Origin: CAVSJR01 sp963728285
GTDB lineage: Bacteria; Actinomycetota; UBA4738; HRBIN12
Direction: 5' to 3'
Assembly (NCBI GenBank): GCA_963728285.1
Contig: CAVSJR010000005.1
Location: forward strand, 1 to 64,000
Length of the DNA: 64,000 nucleotides
Below, piece after piece: positions 55,241-64,000 of this stretch. The stretch's first letter is position 1; each line of letters starts with the position of its first letter. The notes under the pieces were generated by a model, which saw only the letters and a program-made list of their open reading frames with translations, did no database searches and had not been told where the DNA came from. The translations under genes were made by a program, and so were the position numbers.

Positions 55241-55336
55241 GGCGTCTCCTCGCGTCCGAGGCCCGCGACCGGCGACGCCCGGTCCGGGCATACTCTGTCT
55301 CGTGCGTTTCTGCGGCCGCCCCGCTGCCCGGGACGG

Positions 55337-55906
55337 GTGATGCGCTTTCGCCCGGCCTCCCTGCCGGAGGTCATCGTGTTCGAGCCCGATCCCGTCGCCG
55401 ACGAACGCGGCTTCTTCGTCCGCGTCCTGTCGGCCGACGTCTTCGGCGAGGCGGGCATCGACCACACCCGCTTCGTCCAGGAGAACCAGTCCCGCTCCGT
55501 GCGGCGGACCATCCGCGGGCTGCATCTGCGGGCCGACGGGGAGGGCAAGACCGTCAGGTGCAGCCGCGGCGAGATCTTCGACGTCGTCGTCGACGTTCGT
55601 CCGTGGTCTGCGTCCTTCGGAAGGTGGGAGCGGTTCGTCCTCGACGATCGCCTCCACGCGCAGGTCTACGTCCCTCCGGGATTCGCGCACGGCTTCCAGG
55701 CCACGTCGGAGACGGCGGACGTCTGTTACCGGCACGACCGCTTCTACGAGCCGGGGCTCGATGTCGCGATCGCGTGGGACGATGCGGACCTCGAGATCCC
55801 CTGGCCCCTGGGGGACCCGATCCTGTCGGACCGAGACCGCGGCGCCCCCCCGCTCCGTGAGCTCCGGCCGCAGCTCGAGGAGTGGTTCGCCCCGCCGGGG
55901 CCGTGA
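55337..55906 (+). CDS. RmlC-family sugar 3,5-epimerase
   Basis: An intact 189-residue cupin; the GTG at 55337 and ATG at 55340 are adjacent and either could start it. Motifs: VFEPDPVADERGFFVRVLSA, RFVQENQSRSVRRTIRGLHL (catalytic His), CSRGEIFDVVVDVRPWSASF, VYVPPGFAHGFQATSETADV, CYRHDRFYEPGLDVAIAWDD. It is a closer RmlC match than the gene at 11.3 kb. It is the only plus-strand gene in the 42-64 kb part and converges on the DUF4910 gene; it shares a short promoter region with rfbF. Confidence 0.88.
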   Translation: MMRFRPASLPEVIVFEPDPVADERGFFVRVLSADVFGEAGIDHTRFVQENQSRSVRRTIRGLHLRADGEGKTVRCSRGEIFDVVVDVRPWSASFGRWERFVLDDRLHAQVYVPPGFAHGFQATSETADVCYRHDRFYEPGLDVAIAWDDADLEIPWPLGDPILSDRDRGAPPLRELRPQLEEWFAPPGP

Positions 55907-55928
55907 CCGCCGTCGGGTCGGTCGCGAG

Positions 55929-57235
55929 CTAGCGTTCCGCCAGCAGCCCTCCGGCCTCCAGGGCGTCCGCCGCCTCGCGCACGAGGTCGAACGGGAGGGA
56001 CGCTCGATCGGCGATGTCCAAGAGGCTGTGATCGCCGTCGGAGAGGTTCAGCACCCACAGCATCGCCATCCGGGCCGAGTCGCCGTCGCCGCTTCCTCCG
56101 ATCGCGCCGTACAGCCCCCGCCTGCCGAGCTGCGGCTCGCCCTTTGGGCTGAGGTTGCGATAGGTGCGGTTGCCCTCCATGACGCTCAGGATGCCGAGGC
56201 ACTTCGCGAAGGAGTCCGCCAGGAACGGCGGCTTCACGAAGCTCATGTCGTCGGCCGACGTGTGGTACTCGGGATATCGTCCGTGCGGGGTCCGCATGAG
56301 GCACCCGACCGGGAGGTCGAATCCCGGCGAGCAGTACTGCCGCTCGTCGTAGCCGTAGGGCTCGAACGCCTCGATGGCGTGATCGCCCGCGTGTCGAAGC
56401 ACGTGCGCCGCCGCGCGGTCGATCTCGGTGGCGCCGTGGCGGCTCCGCTTGTAGGTGGACCTCCCCGGATCGCCGAGGCCGGCCAGGACCAGGCCGCCCC
56501 TGATCCGCCGCGTCGCCTCGTCGTTAGCGCGAGCCACGTGATGGATCCGATCGTTCCCGGGATGAAGAGGAACCGGTAGGAGAACCGGCGGGGGACGTCG
56601 GCCAGATGCTGCGCGAGCAGCGTGGCGACGGCGACCCCCGAGAGGTTGTCGTTGGCGAGCGACGGGTGGCACACGTGTGCGGAGAGGAGGATCTCCTCGT
56701 CGCGCTCGCCCTCGAGGTAGTACTCGCCGAACGTGAGGGAGCCGTCCTCGAGCGTCGCGTCCACACGCACCTCGTAGTCGCCCTCGGCGAGGCCATCGAG
56801 CTGGCGCTGGCTGAGACAGAACCCCCACGAGCGGTCGTAGTAGGAGGTCCGGTACGGGATCCGGTCCGGATGCTCGGGAAGCGTGAAGACGTGCTCCCTC
56901 AGCTCCGCAAGCGAAAGCCGCTCCTGCACCGGGACGCTGTAGCCGACGACGTGCAGGTTGCAGTCGGCGGCGTCCACGATTCGGTTGCCGGCCGGGTCCG
57001 CGATGTAGGCGTCCCGCAGGTTCCATTCCGGGGGCACGGTCCAGTCGAGCACCGGCGTGCCGCTCGGGACCTCTCGGACCTCGAGGGGGATCCGCTTGCC
57101 GATGCGCGACAGGGTCTCCCGGACTCCGTCCCCGGTGATGCTCCGGGGGATCGGATACAGCTCGGCCATGAGCTCGTGGATCTCCGCGCCCAGTGCGTCG
57201 AGGTCGGGTGCGAGGCCTGCGCTCAATGTCCTCAC
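55929..57235 (-). CDS. DUF4910 peptidase-like protein with C-terminal winged helix (frame broken)
   Basis: GTG 57235 overlaps the upstream stop. Pieces: GAEIHELMAELYPIPRSITG, DGVRETLSRIGKRIPLEVRE, VLDWTVPPEWNLRDAYIADP, YRTSYYDRSWGFCLSQRQLD, ILLSAHVCHPSLANDNLSGV (zinc site His-x-Cys-His with Asp), FLFIPGTIGSITWLAL, HGATEIDRAAAHVLRH, FEPYGYDERQYCSPGFDLPV, RYPEYHTSADDMSFV. The fold is M28 zinc aminopeptidase-like; the last 70 residues form a winged helix. The frame changes near 56520. DUF4910 genes recur beside NDP-sugar methyltransferases, suggesting a role in sugar-chain assembly rather than proteolysis. Confidence 0.8.
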
Positions 57236-58523
57236 ACCTCCCCTCGTTCCATCACGCGGGGGACCGGAACGGGGACGATGAAGCGCCCGCCGCGGCGTTC
57301 GTACTCGGCCTGCTGGAGGACGATCTCCTCGGCGTGGTTCCACGCGAGGAGGAGGAGGTACTCGGGCATCGCCTCGAGCAGCCGATCCGGCGCCACGATC
57401 GGGAGGTGCACCCCGGGCATGTATCGCCCCTGCTTGTGCGGGCTCCGGTCGGCGACGAAGTCGAGCGTGCCGTCCGGGAGCTCGGCCGCGTTGAGGAGCG
57501 TGGCCCCCTTCGCCGCCGCCCCGTACGCCGCGATGCTGGACCCCCGCGACTTCAATCCCCCGAGCAGGTCGCGCAGCTCGTCGCACAACGTCGCGACGCG
57601 GCCGGCGAACCCGCGGTAGTACGCCGCGGAGGCCATTCCCGCGCGCGCCTCGGAGGCGAGCAGGCCGGCGACGGCGGGGGAGTGGACGCCGGCGTCCGCC
57701 TCGGGCGGCGAGGACGCGGAGCGATCCGCCGTGCAGGGGGATCCGCTCGACGTCGACGGCGTGCAGGCCGTTGCGGCGCAGGGCGGCATCCAGCGACGTG
57801 AGCGAGTAGTAGAAGAGGTGCTCGTGATAGATCGTGTCGAACTCCAGCGCCTCGACGAGGTCACCGACGTAGGGCGTCTCGATCACGGCGACGCCGTCGT
57901 CCGCCAGGATCCGGGCGATGCCGCGGAGGACGTCGTCCAGCCGGGGCACGTGAGCCAGCACGTTGTGTGCGTGCAGCACGTCCGCTCGGTATCCGGCCGC
58001 GCGCAGGTCGTCGGCGAGCTCCTCGCCGAAGAACGCGCAGAGCGTCGGGACGCCCTCGCGCCTCGGCGGCGGGGGCGATATTCGCCGCCGGGTCGATGCC
58101 GAGGACGCGGACGCCCGCGCGGACGTAGTGCTGCAGCAGATAGCCGTCGTTGCTCGCGATCTCGATGGCCAGGCTCGTGGGTCCGAGGCCGCGCTCCTCG
58201 ATCATGCGACCGACGAGCCGACGGGCGTTGTCCACGACGGCGTCGGAGTAGGACGAGTAGTAGGGGTAGTCGCTGAAGAGCGCCTCGGGCGGCACCGAGG
58301 CGGTCAGCTGAACGAGCCCGCAACCCGCGCAGAAGGCGACGTCGAGTGGATAGCGCGCCTCGGGGTCGTTCAGCTGCTCGAGCGTCGGCAACGCGTTCGC
58401 GAGCGGCATCTCGCCGAGCGAGAGGATGACCTCGAGCCCCGCCGCGTCGCACCCACGACACGACGTCGCGATCTCGATGTCCAAGAGATCGCCGGTTCGC
58501 ACGGTTCTGCTTGCTCCGCTCAT
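57232..58523 (-). CDS. NDP-hexose C-methyltransferase (frame broken)
   Basis: ATG 58523 overlaps the upstream stop (ATGA). The N-terminal zinc-binding part (CRGCDAAGLEVILSLGEMPL, FCAGCGLVQL) precedes the SAM domain (SLAIEIASNDGYLLQHYVRA, VRVLGIDPAANIAPAAEARG, DVLHAHNVLAHVPRLDDVLR, EFDTIYHEHLFYYSLTSLDA). The C-terminal domain reads SIAAYGAAAKGATLLNAAEL and FVADRSPHKQGRYMPGVHLP. This three-part order is that of TylC3/NovU/EvaC sugar C-methyltransferases, which make 3-C-methyl deoxysugars from 4-keto intermediates. Frames change near 58065 and 57690. It is coupled to DUF4910. Confidence 0.87.
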
Positions 58524-59857
58524 GGAACCGTCGACGGCTTCCTGACCGCGTGGGCGCTCGCCGAGGCGACCCTTCGTCCGGAGAGGACGCACGCGTCGGT
58601 CATCAGGTACTTCCACTCGGCGTAGCGCCCGGCCCTGTGCACGCCGAGGTCGTCGAGGAAGCCATCGATCTCCGCCAGCGCCGCCCGGCGGTCGAGGTCG
58701 AAGATCACGTTGCCCCATGGGACCGCCTTCACGTGCACGGAACGCACGGCGCCGGGCTCCACCAACCCCATCTCCACCAGCTCGTCCGTGACCCGACGGC
58801 CGACCTCGTCCTGGTCGGATGGCAGCGGCCGGTAGGGGGAGCCGTACACCTCCACCTGAACCCCCGTTGTCCCGGCGGGAGCGTTGTTCGGCGAGAACTT
58901 CTCCGTGAAGCTGATCCGCGTGCTCAGCTTGTCCTCGTCGTACACGTACACCCAGAACTCCTCGCGCTTGGTGGGGTGGTTCGCGGCGACCTGGACGTAG
59001 AGGAAGTTCGTGCACCTCAGCTGAGATGCAGCCTCGCGAACCGCCGGCGGAGCGTCCTCCGCGGCGGCGATCAGGACCGGCAGGGGGATCGTCGAGACGA
59101 GCTGGTCGTAGCTCGCCTCGCTTCCATCGGAGAAGCCGAGCCGTCGCCGCCCGAAGTGAACCCGCTCGAGCCGCTTGCCGTACGCGATCGTCGCCCCGCG
59201 AGCGAGCCGGTGCGTGTAGGACCAGAAGCCGCCGCGCGATGGGTAGCGAGAGTCCCGGCTCGCCACGTAGTACGTGGAGCGGCCGAGCGGCCCCCTCGCC
59301 CCCTCGACGACCTCCTCGACGGTCGGCCGATGGACGCGGATGCCGATCCAGTCGACGTCGAGGTTGCCGGGATCCGTCGTCCAGTACTTCCGCGTGTACG
59401 CGGCGGGGAAGGTGTCGGCGAACACGGGCCCCATCGCCTGATGCAGCCACTCGCGATACGTCGACGGGTCCGGATGGCCGTCCCCGGGCACGGACTCGAG
59501 GAAGCTCGCCAGGCATCGGGACCGCAGCGGCTCGGGCACCTGATAGAGGTGGGTCTGCGCCGGGTGCTCGATCCAGTGGCCCCGGTAGTAGTTCGTGGCT
59601 CTGACGTCGAGCTCCTCGTACTCGCGATCCACGTTGTCGGCGAAGAGCTCGCGCACGTACTCGTTGGTCGTGAACGAGATATGCGGCCCGTCGTCCCATG
59701 TGAACCCGTCCCGGGTCCACGAGGTGACGTGTCCGCCGTAGCCGTCGCCGGCCTCGAAGACGACCGAATCCCGGTGGCCGAGGTGATACGAGGTGCTGAG
59801 CCCGGAGATCCCCGCGCCGAGGATCGCCACGGACGTATCAGGATCGCGCGTCGCCAC
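58520..59857 (-). CDS. FAD-dependent amine-oxidase-fold protein (UDP-galactopyranose-mutase-like)
   Basis: An intact 445-residue flavoprotein from GTG 59857 (GGAGACGGTGA upstream). The FAD loop is SVAILGAGISGLSTSYHLGH, then VFEAGDGYGGHVTSWTRDGF. Middle segments include DDGPHISFTTNEYVRELFAD, GRSTYYVASRDSRYPSRGGF and QLVSTIPLPVLIAAAEDAPP, and the end has YAEWKYLMTDACVLSGRR-like FAD-contact residues. The fold covers protoporphyrinogen oxidases, UDP-galactopyranose mutases and sugar-linked oxidoreductases; the polysaccharide setting favours a sugar substrate. It lies between a GT2 and a C-methyltransferase, with short overlaps on both sides. Confidence 0.8.
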   Translation of the reverse strand: MATRDPDTSVAILGAGISGLSTSYHLGHRDSVVFEAGDGYGGHVTSWTRDGFTWDDGPHISFTTNEYVRELFADNVDREYEELDVRATNYYRGHWIEHPAQTHLYQVPEPLRSRCLASFLESVPGDGHPDPSTYREWLHQAMGPVFADTFPAAYTRKYWTTDPGNLDVDWIGIRVHRPTVEEVVEGARGPLGRSTYYVASRDSRYPSRGGFWSYTHRLARGATIAYGKRLERVHFGRRRLGFSDGSEASYDQLVSTIPLPVLIAAAEDAPPAVREAASQLRCTNFLYVQVAANHPTKREEFWVYVYDEDKLSTRISFTEKFSPNNAPAGTTGVQVEVYGSPYRPLPSDQDEVGRRVTDELVEMGLVEPGAVRSVHVKAVPWGNVIFDLDRRAALAEIDGFLDDLGVHRAGRYAEWKYLMTDACVLSGRRVASASAHAVRKPSTVP

Positions 59858-60828
59858 TCACCGTCTCCTTTCGATCGCCGGCGCCATCGCCCGCGTCCTG
59901 GTTGCTCGGGATCCCTCGGGCGGGAGGCGACGCCTCGCCTTCTTCCCGCGTCTGGCCGTACGTGTCGGGACCCCACCGTCTCGCGAGGAAATCGAACAGC
60001 GCCCGTCGCCGGTCTCGCAGCTGCACCGGCGTCGTGCTCGGCCTGGGGAACACGCTGTCCCTCGCGATCGAGGCCGCCAGCCGCCCGGCCTCCCGAACCA
60101 CATGCCGGGGGCGGCCGGTCCTGGCCTGGAAGCGCAATCGGTTGCGCACCCACAGGTACGTCGGCTGGATCCCCGGCTCCTGCCATGCCACGGCGGCCGG
60201 GACGCACTCCACGCGCCATCCGAGGCGGCCGAGGGTGAGCAGGTACTCCGTCTCTTCGAAATAGAGGAAGTACCGCTCGTCCATCTCGCCCGCCTGACGG
60301 ATCGCGGATCCCCGAAGCAGGAGGCACGACCCGTGCAGCCATTCCGCCGCGTGGGGTGGCGCCGCCGCCCATGTCGTCATGAGCGCCGGTTCCCGCACCA
60401 GCTGGGGCCGCCACCTCCGATCCATCACCCCACCCGCGGAGAAGACCGTGTCGGGCCTGCTCCGATAGCCGATCAGCGGCCCGACGGCACCGAGGCCCGG
60501 CTCTCGCTCGAGCCTGTCGACCATCTCCTCGAGGGCGTCCGGCGCCAGCCGGCATTCGTGCGTGAGGAGCAGGACGGCCTCGACGCCGCGCTGCATGAGC
60601 ATCCGGGTGCCGACGTTCATGCCGCCGGCATAGCCGAGGTTGGCGGCCGTCTCGACGATCTCGATCTCCGGGAAGGCCGTCCGAAGCTCATCGAGCGATC
60701 CGTCCCCCGAGCGGTTGTCGACGACGACGAGATCGTCCGGGGGCCTGGTCTGCGACGCGAGCGCCTGCAGCGTGGAACGGACCTGCGGCCACAACCGGTA
60801 GTGCAGCACGACGGCGCCCGACCCTCAT
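59838..60828 (-). CDS. Glycosyltransferase family 2 (rhamnosyltransferase-like)
   Basis: From ATG 60828, with one frame change near 60815, the product reads LHYRLWPQVRSTLQALASQT, then PPDDLVVVDNRSGDGSLDEL (GT-A start with VVDN), ETAANLGYAGGMNVGTRMLM, LLLTHECRLAPDALEEMVDR (TxD-like metal region reads THEC), GAVGPLIGYRSRPDTVFSAG, EWLHGSCLLLRGSAIRQAGE and DERYFLYFEETEYLLTLGRL (the FLYFEE motif of rhamnosyl-type GT2). About 330 residues. THEC instead of a DxD is noteworthy. The start overlaps the next GT2 stop by 4 bases. Confidence 0.83.
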
Positions 60829-61903
60829 CGAACGACGTCCTGCGGAAGAGCCGGCGTCGTGCGCTATGCGTGCAACGTGGCTCCGGATACGAAAGCGTAG
60901 CCTTCGGAGCCGCGCCATCCGGAAGGGGGGCGAGGATCGGATCTCCGGATACCTGGACGCCAGATCGCCCCACTCCGCCCAGCGGTGGCGGGACGTCCCT
61001 CTGCTACGAGACGCTCGCGCGAGGTTCGTACGCGCTACCGCCCGATCTCCGAACATCGATTTGAGGTCGATCGGAGGGTCTCGTCGAACTGCCCGCGCCC
61101 GGAGCCGAGAGAAGGCCGGATGATACGCGAACTGGTGGAGCAGGATCACCAGATCCATCGTAAGGCGGTATTCGCGGTCTCCGGACGTTGGCGCTGCTGG
61201 CATTGCCCGGATGCACCGGAACGTCGCGAGCGTCTCCGGGACCAACGCGATGCCCGTATTCGCGGCGACCCGGACCCAGTACTCGAGATCGGGAACGGCG
61301 ACGAGATCCGAATTGAACGTGCCGTACTCCTCGAAGGCCGTCCTCTTCACCAGCACGGCCGTTGGTTCGCCGACGAAGTTCTGCCCGATGTGCTCGAGTA
61401 CGGCGTCGCAGAATCGCTCGGCGGAGACCAGGTGTTCCAGGGCGAAAACCCCTCGTAACGACTCCTCTGCCGTGTAGCGGTCATAGCGACGCTGTGAGCT
61501 TGCTCCTCCACGTCCTCGAAGACGATGCGCCGCCAGCACGCGACGATCGGGGGGCCGGCGGGATGCGCCGCGGCTACCATTCGCTCGATACACGCCGGCT
61601 CCAGAAGGTCGTCCTGGAAGAGCAACTTCACCCATGCTCCCCGCGCTAGCTCAATGGAGCGGTTCCAGTTGCCGACCAGGCCGAGGCGCCGAGGATTCCT
61701 GATCAGTCGGACGCGGTCGTCCGCTGCGGGCATACTCCTCGGCGATAGCCGGCGTCTCGTCGGCCGAGGCGTCGTCGACGATGACGATCTCGATGGACGC
61801 GAAAGGTCTGCCCGACGGCGCTGTCGAGACATTCCCGGAGATATCGGGCGCCGTTGTAGGTGGGAATGCAGATACTCACCAGCGGCTCATCCACACAGCG
61901 CAC
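60825..61903 (-). CDS. Glycosyltransferase family 2 (frame broken)
   Basis: From GTG 61903 (VRCVDEPLVSICIPTYNGAR). GT-A pieces: YLRECLDSAVGQTF, DDRVRLIRNPRRLGLVGNWN, RSIELARGAWVKLLFQDDLL (QDD metal motif), EPACIERMVAAAHPAGPPIV and, in further frames, FVGEPTAVLVKRTAFEEYGT, FNSDLVAVPDLEYWVRVAAN (the DLEYW element of the acceptor side). Frames change near 61815, 61740, 61500 and 61210. Two hydrophobic residues-poor C-terminal parts are unclear. It sits between two other glycosyltransferase genes, overlapping the WbsX-like stop by about 16 bases. Confidence 0.8.
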
Positions 61904-63064
61904 CTTCCGTGAAGGAACGCTCCGCGATTGCGGCGACACGCGGGATCTCGAGGGCGGCTCGCAGCCGTTCCGCGTCGCCTCCAGGTAGCCGCGGCCCCAG
62001 CGGCGGCTCGGCTCGAGGTGGCGCCCTCGGCCCACTCGTTCCACGCGTTGACGAACACGAGCGGCTCGCCCGTCGGGACCGCACGTGCGCGTCTCGATCG
62101 TGCTCGCGCAGCCACCGCTCGTAGAGCTCGGGCGTCGAGCCGTGTAGACGATCACGCCATGCCGCTCGCGACGCGGGCGTGTTGTCCCAGGCCGGCGTCA
62201 CGCACGGGAAGCGCCGGTACGGAGCCGCGGCGGTCGCCGCAGCATCCGCTCGACGACGTCGCCGTAGTCGTAGATGCGGTGCTTGCCGGTACGCCGGGTT
62301 CGTGAGGCCGCAGCTTGTCGCAGCGCGACGCCAGCGACTTGTTTCGCCGAAGGGCGCCGGCCCAGGTTGACCGCAAGTCGGGCTGGAACTCGACCGCGGC
62401 ATCGAAGCCCAGCGCCGCCGGATCGCCGCGCTCGTCGCCGAAGCTCTCGACCCGGCAGAGGTAGACGGCTCGCCGACGCCGAGCCGGCGCGCCTCCTCCC
62501 GCCAGATCGTCGTCGTGCGGCGCGGATCGGGAAGGATCGGACGCGCGGTAGACGAGGAACAGCGGCCGGCCGTCGACGCGGAGGTAGCGCGGGTCGGCGA
62601 AGCGCCGCGAGCCAGCCAGCGGATGTGCGTCGAGGTCGTCCGCCTCCGAGTAGTCCTGGCTCGATCAGCACGTCGCCGCGTCCGCCGTCCCAACGCGGGT
62701 CCAGTTCTCGTTGGCCCAGCACAGGCAGAACGGGAAGTCGGGCCGCCCGGTCGCGAGCACCTCGTCGAACGGGCGGTCGAGCAGGCGCCGGCCGTCGAAC
62801 CAGTAGTGGTAGTAGCAGAACCCGTAGATGCCGTAGGCGCGCGCGAGCTCCGCCTGCGCCTCGCGCACGTCGCCGCGAGCCGCAGGTCGTAGAAGCCGAG
62901 ATCGGCGGGGAGGTGCGGCTGGTCGTGGCCGCGGAAACAGCGGCCGGGCCTCGGCGACGTTGCGTCCACTCCGTGAACCCCGCTCCCCACCAGTCGTCGT
63001 TCTCCGGGATCGGATGGAACTGCGGCAGGTAGAAGGCGAGCAGTCGGGCGGACGTCGACGTCAT
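61887..63064 (-). CDS. WbsX-like GH99-type protein (many frame breaks)
   Basis: ATG 63064 follows GGGAGCCGAGGAG. Pieces: TSARLLAFYLPQFHPIPEND, DWWGAGFTEWT, HLPADLGFYDLR, ARAYGIYGFCYYHYWFDGRR, LLDRPFDEVLATGRPDFPFC, LCWANENWTR, DPRYLRVDGRPLFLVYR-like segments, RFPCVTPAWDNT and GEPLVFVNAWNEWAEG. These are the marks of the WbsX/GH99-like family, which occurs in O-antigen and capsule clusters as a putative transferase or endo-acting hydrolase. At least eight frame changes occur in 1.2 kb. Catalytic Glu candidates are in CWANEN and NAWNEWAEG. Confidence 0.8.
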
Positions 63065-63084
63065 CTCCTCGGCTCCCTGGGTGC

Positions 63085-64000
63085 TCAACGCGGCCCCCCG
63101 ACCAACCCGATGCGGGATCGTCCTCGTCCAAGGCCGATCGCGTCCTCGCACACGGTCTCCAGCCCTCATGGTGCGCGCCGGCCGAGCTGCGTCGGGGGCC
63201 TCGGGACCGAGGACGCTCTTCGCGAGCAACCGCGTGCCGTCCCTCGATGAGGACCATGCCGGGGTCGATCGCCGGCCGCATGGCGCAGCAACGCCAGCAC
63301 CGATCGACTGGCCGGGGACGATTTCGCCTGGGCGACCTGCATGACGTTGTCGCGGATCCAACTGCGAGACGAAGCTCGGATCGCGCGGGAATCCCGAGCT
63401 CGTCCCCGTACTCGGTCGAGGAAGCGCTGCCTCGCATCACGGATGTTGGTCATCGTGACGAAGGTGGGATGGTAGGCGCCCCCTCGCAGCTCATGGAACG
63501 CATGACCGCTGCTCACGGCGCCGACATGCATCCGAAGCGCGACGAGGGGCTCCGCGATGTAGGCGACGGCGTCGACGCGCCGCATCAGACGCATGAACAT
63601 CCCGAGGTCGTCGGCCAATCCGTCCGCCTCGTCGAATCGAGCATCCCCGATGACAGAGCGCCTGAATCACCGCGGTAGGGAAGTTGATCCACGTCGCGTC
63701 CGTGAGCAGTCCCCGCAGGACATCTGTGCCGGTCTGCCTCGAGTCGGTGCGACCACCCGTGTAGTAGACGGTCGTCGATAGCACGTCGTTGTCGGGCCCG
63801 ATGTGGACTAGCTTGCTCGCCGAGTGAGCGAGGCCCAGCCGGGGATCGCCTTGAAGAAGGCGAAGCTTCCGCTCCAAGTGGCCAGGGAGCATGACGTCGT
63901 CGTCCGGCAGGATCGTGAGAAATGGCGCCGCGCCAAGCCGGAGACCGCGAGACATGTTCACGAGATGCCCAAGGTTTGTGTCATTACGAATGTAATGCAC
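63085..64000 (-). CDS. Glycosyltransferase family 2, 5' end outside the window
   Basis: Partial GT2: the open frame enters from the right edge with YIRNDTNLGHLVNMSRGLRL, then GAAPFLTILPDDDVMLPGHL (PDDD metal motif), ERKLRLLQGDPRLGLAHSAS and LLTDATWINFPTAVIQA. After a frame change near 63660 it reads MADDLGMFMRLMRRVDAVAY and IAEPLVALRMHVGAVSSGHA, as in GT2 acceptor regions (DLGMFMRL). Near the end the frame changes again (about 63330 and 63225), and the stop is probably TGA 63085. It is the most upstream gene of the minus-strand operon visible here. Confidence 0.75.

Overview
The window is high-GC DNA with GTG and TTG starts, tightly overlapping genes, Tat and lipoprotein signals, a DUF222/HNH endonuclease, a DUF4012 protein and a DevR/DosR-like dormancy-type sensor pair. 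This suggests an uncultured actinobacterium (Actinomycetota), but I cannot place it further. No rRNA, tRNA, CRISPR array or insertion sequence was recognised. Many conserved genes are split by single-base frame changes, densest at 1-9 kb and 61-64 kb, although the protein continues sensibly on each side. I read these mainly as indel errors in a long-read consensus and annotate each such locus as one gene across the breaks.

Layout. 1-8.8 kb (mostly minus strand, visibly lower GC for the first ~6.5 kb): a surface-polysaccharide locus with two methyltransferases, glycosyltransferases, a Wzx-type flippase, a sugar N-formyltransferase, a DegT-family aminotransferase, fcl and gmd. 9-11.9 kb: a DUF4012 membrane protein, a small secreted protein and an RmlC-like epimerase. 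12-19 kb: signalling genes, namely a receiver plus degenerate EAL protein translationally coupled to a secreted/anchored coil protein and a HisKA_3 kinase, followed by a lipoprotein and a second HisKA_3 kinase. 19-24.7 kb: an RTX-type calcium-binding protein, a DUF222/HNH endonuclease, a Phd/PIN toxin-antitoxin pair, a bactofilin-like membrane protein and a secreted GYWKNH-motif protein with a strong terminator.

24.8-32.7 kb looks like a DosR-type redox/dormancy island: DUF1579, small membrane proteins, two flavodoxin-like proteins, a STAS-like protein, a two-GAF kinase with a DosR-like regulator, a DoxX protein and an orphan receiver. Several promoters carry GGGnCC-n-GGnCCC palindromes resembling DosR boxes. 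33-39.8 kb: secreted proteins, a subtilisin with a 17-unit Trp-Gly pentapeptide tail lying 4 nt from a sensor-kinase gene, an AOC-barrel-like protein and a Tat-exported GH10 xylanase-like enzyme.

39.8-64 kb is a second, larger polysaccharide cluster. It holds a nucleotide-sugar dehydrogenase, an epimerase, an aminotransferase, a formyltransferase, an initiating sugar transferase, a GT4 enzyme, a polysaccharide deacetylase, a coiled-coil protein, a Wzy-like membrane protein, a GNAT protein, two more GT4 enzymes, nucleotidyltransferases (RmlA-like and RfbF-like), an epimerase, an RmlC-like epimerase, a DUF4910 peptidase-like protein, a sugar C-methyltransferase, a FAD oxidoreductase, GT2 enzymes and a WbsX-like protein. 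Together the two loci would build, decorate (N-formyl amino sugar, branched deoxysugar, fucose) and export an extracellular glycan. The genes between them look like sensory, redox and secreted-protein functions.
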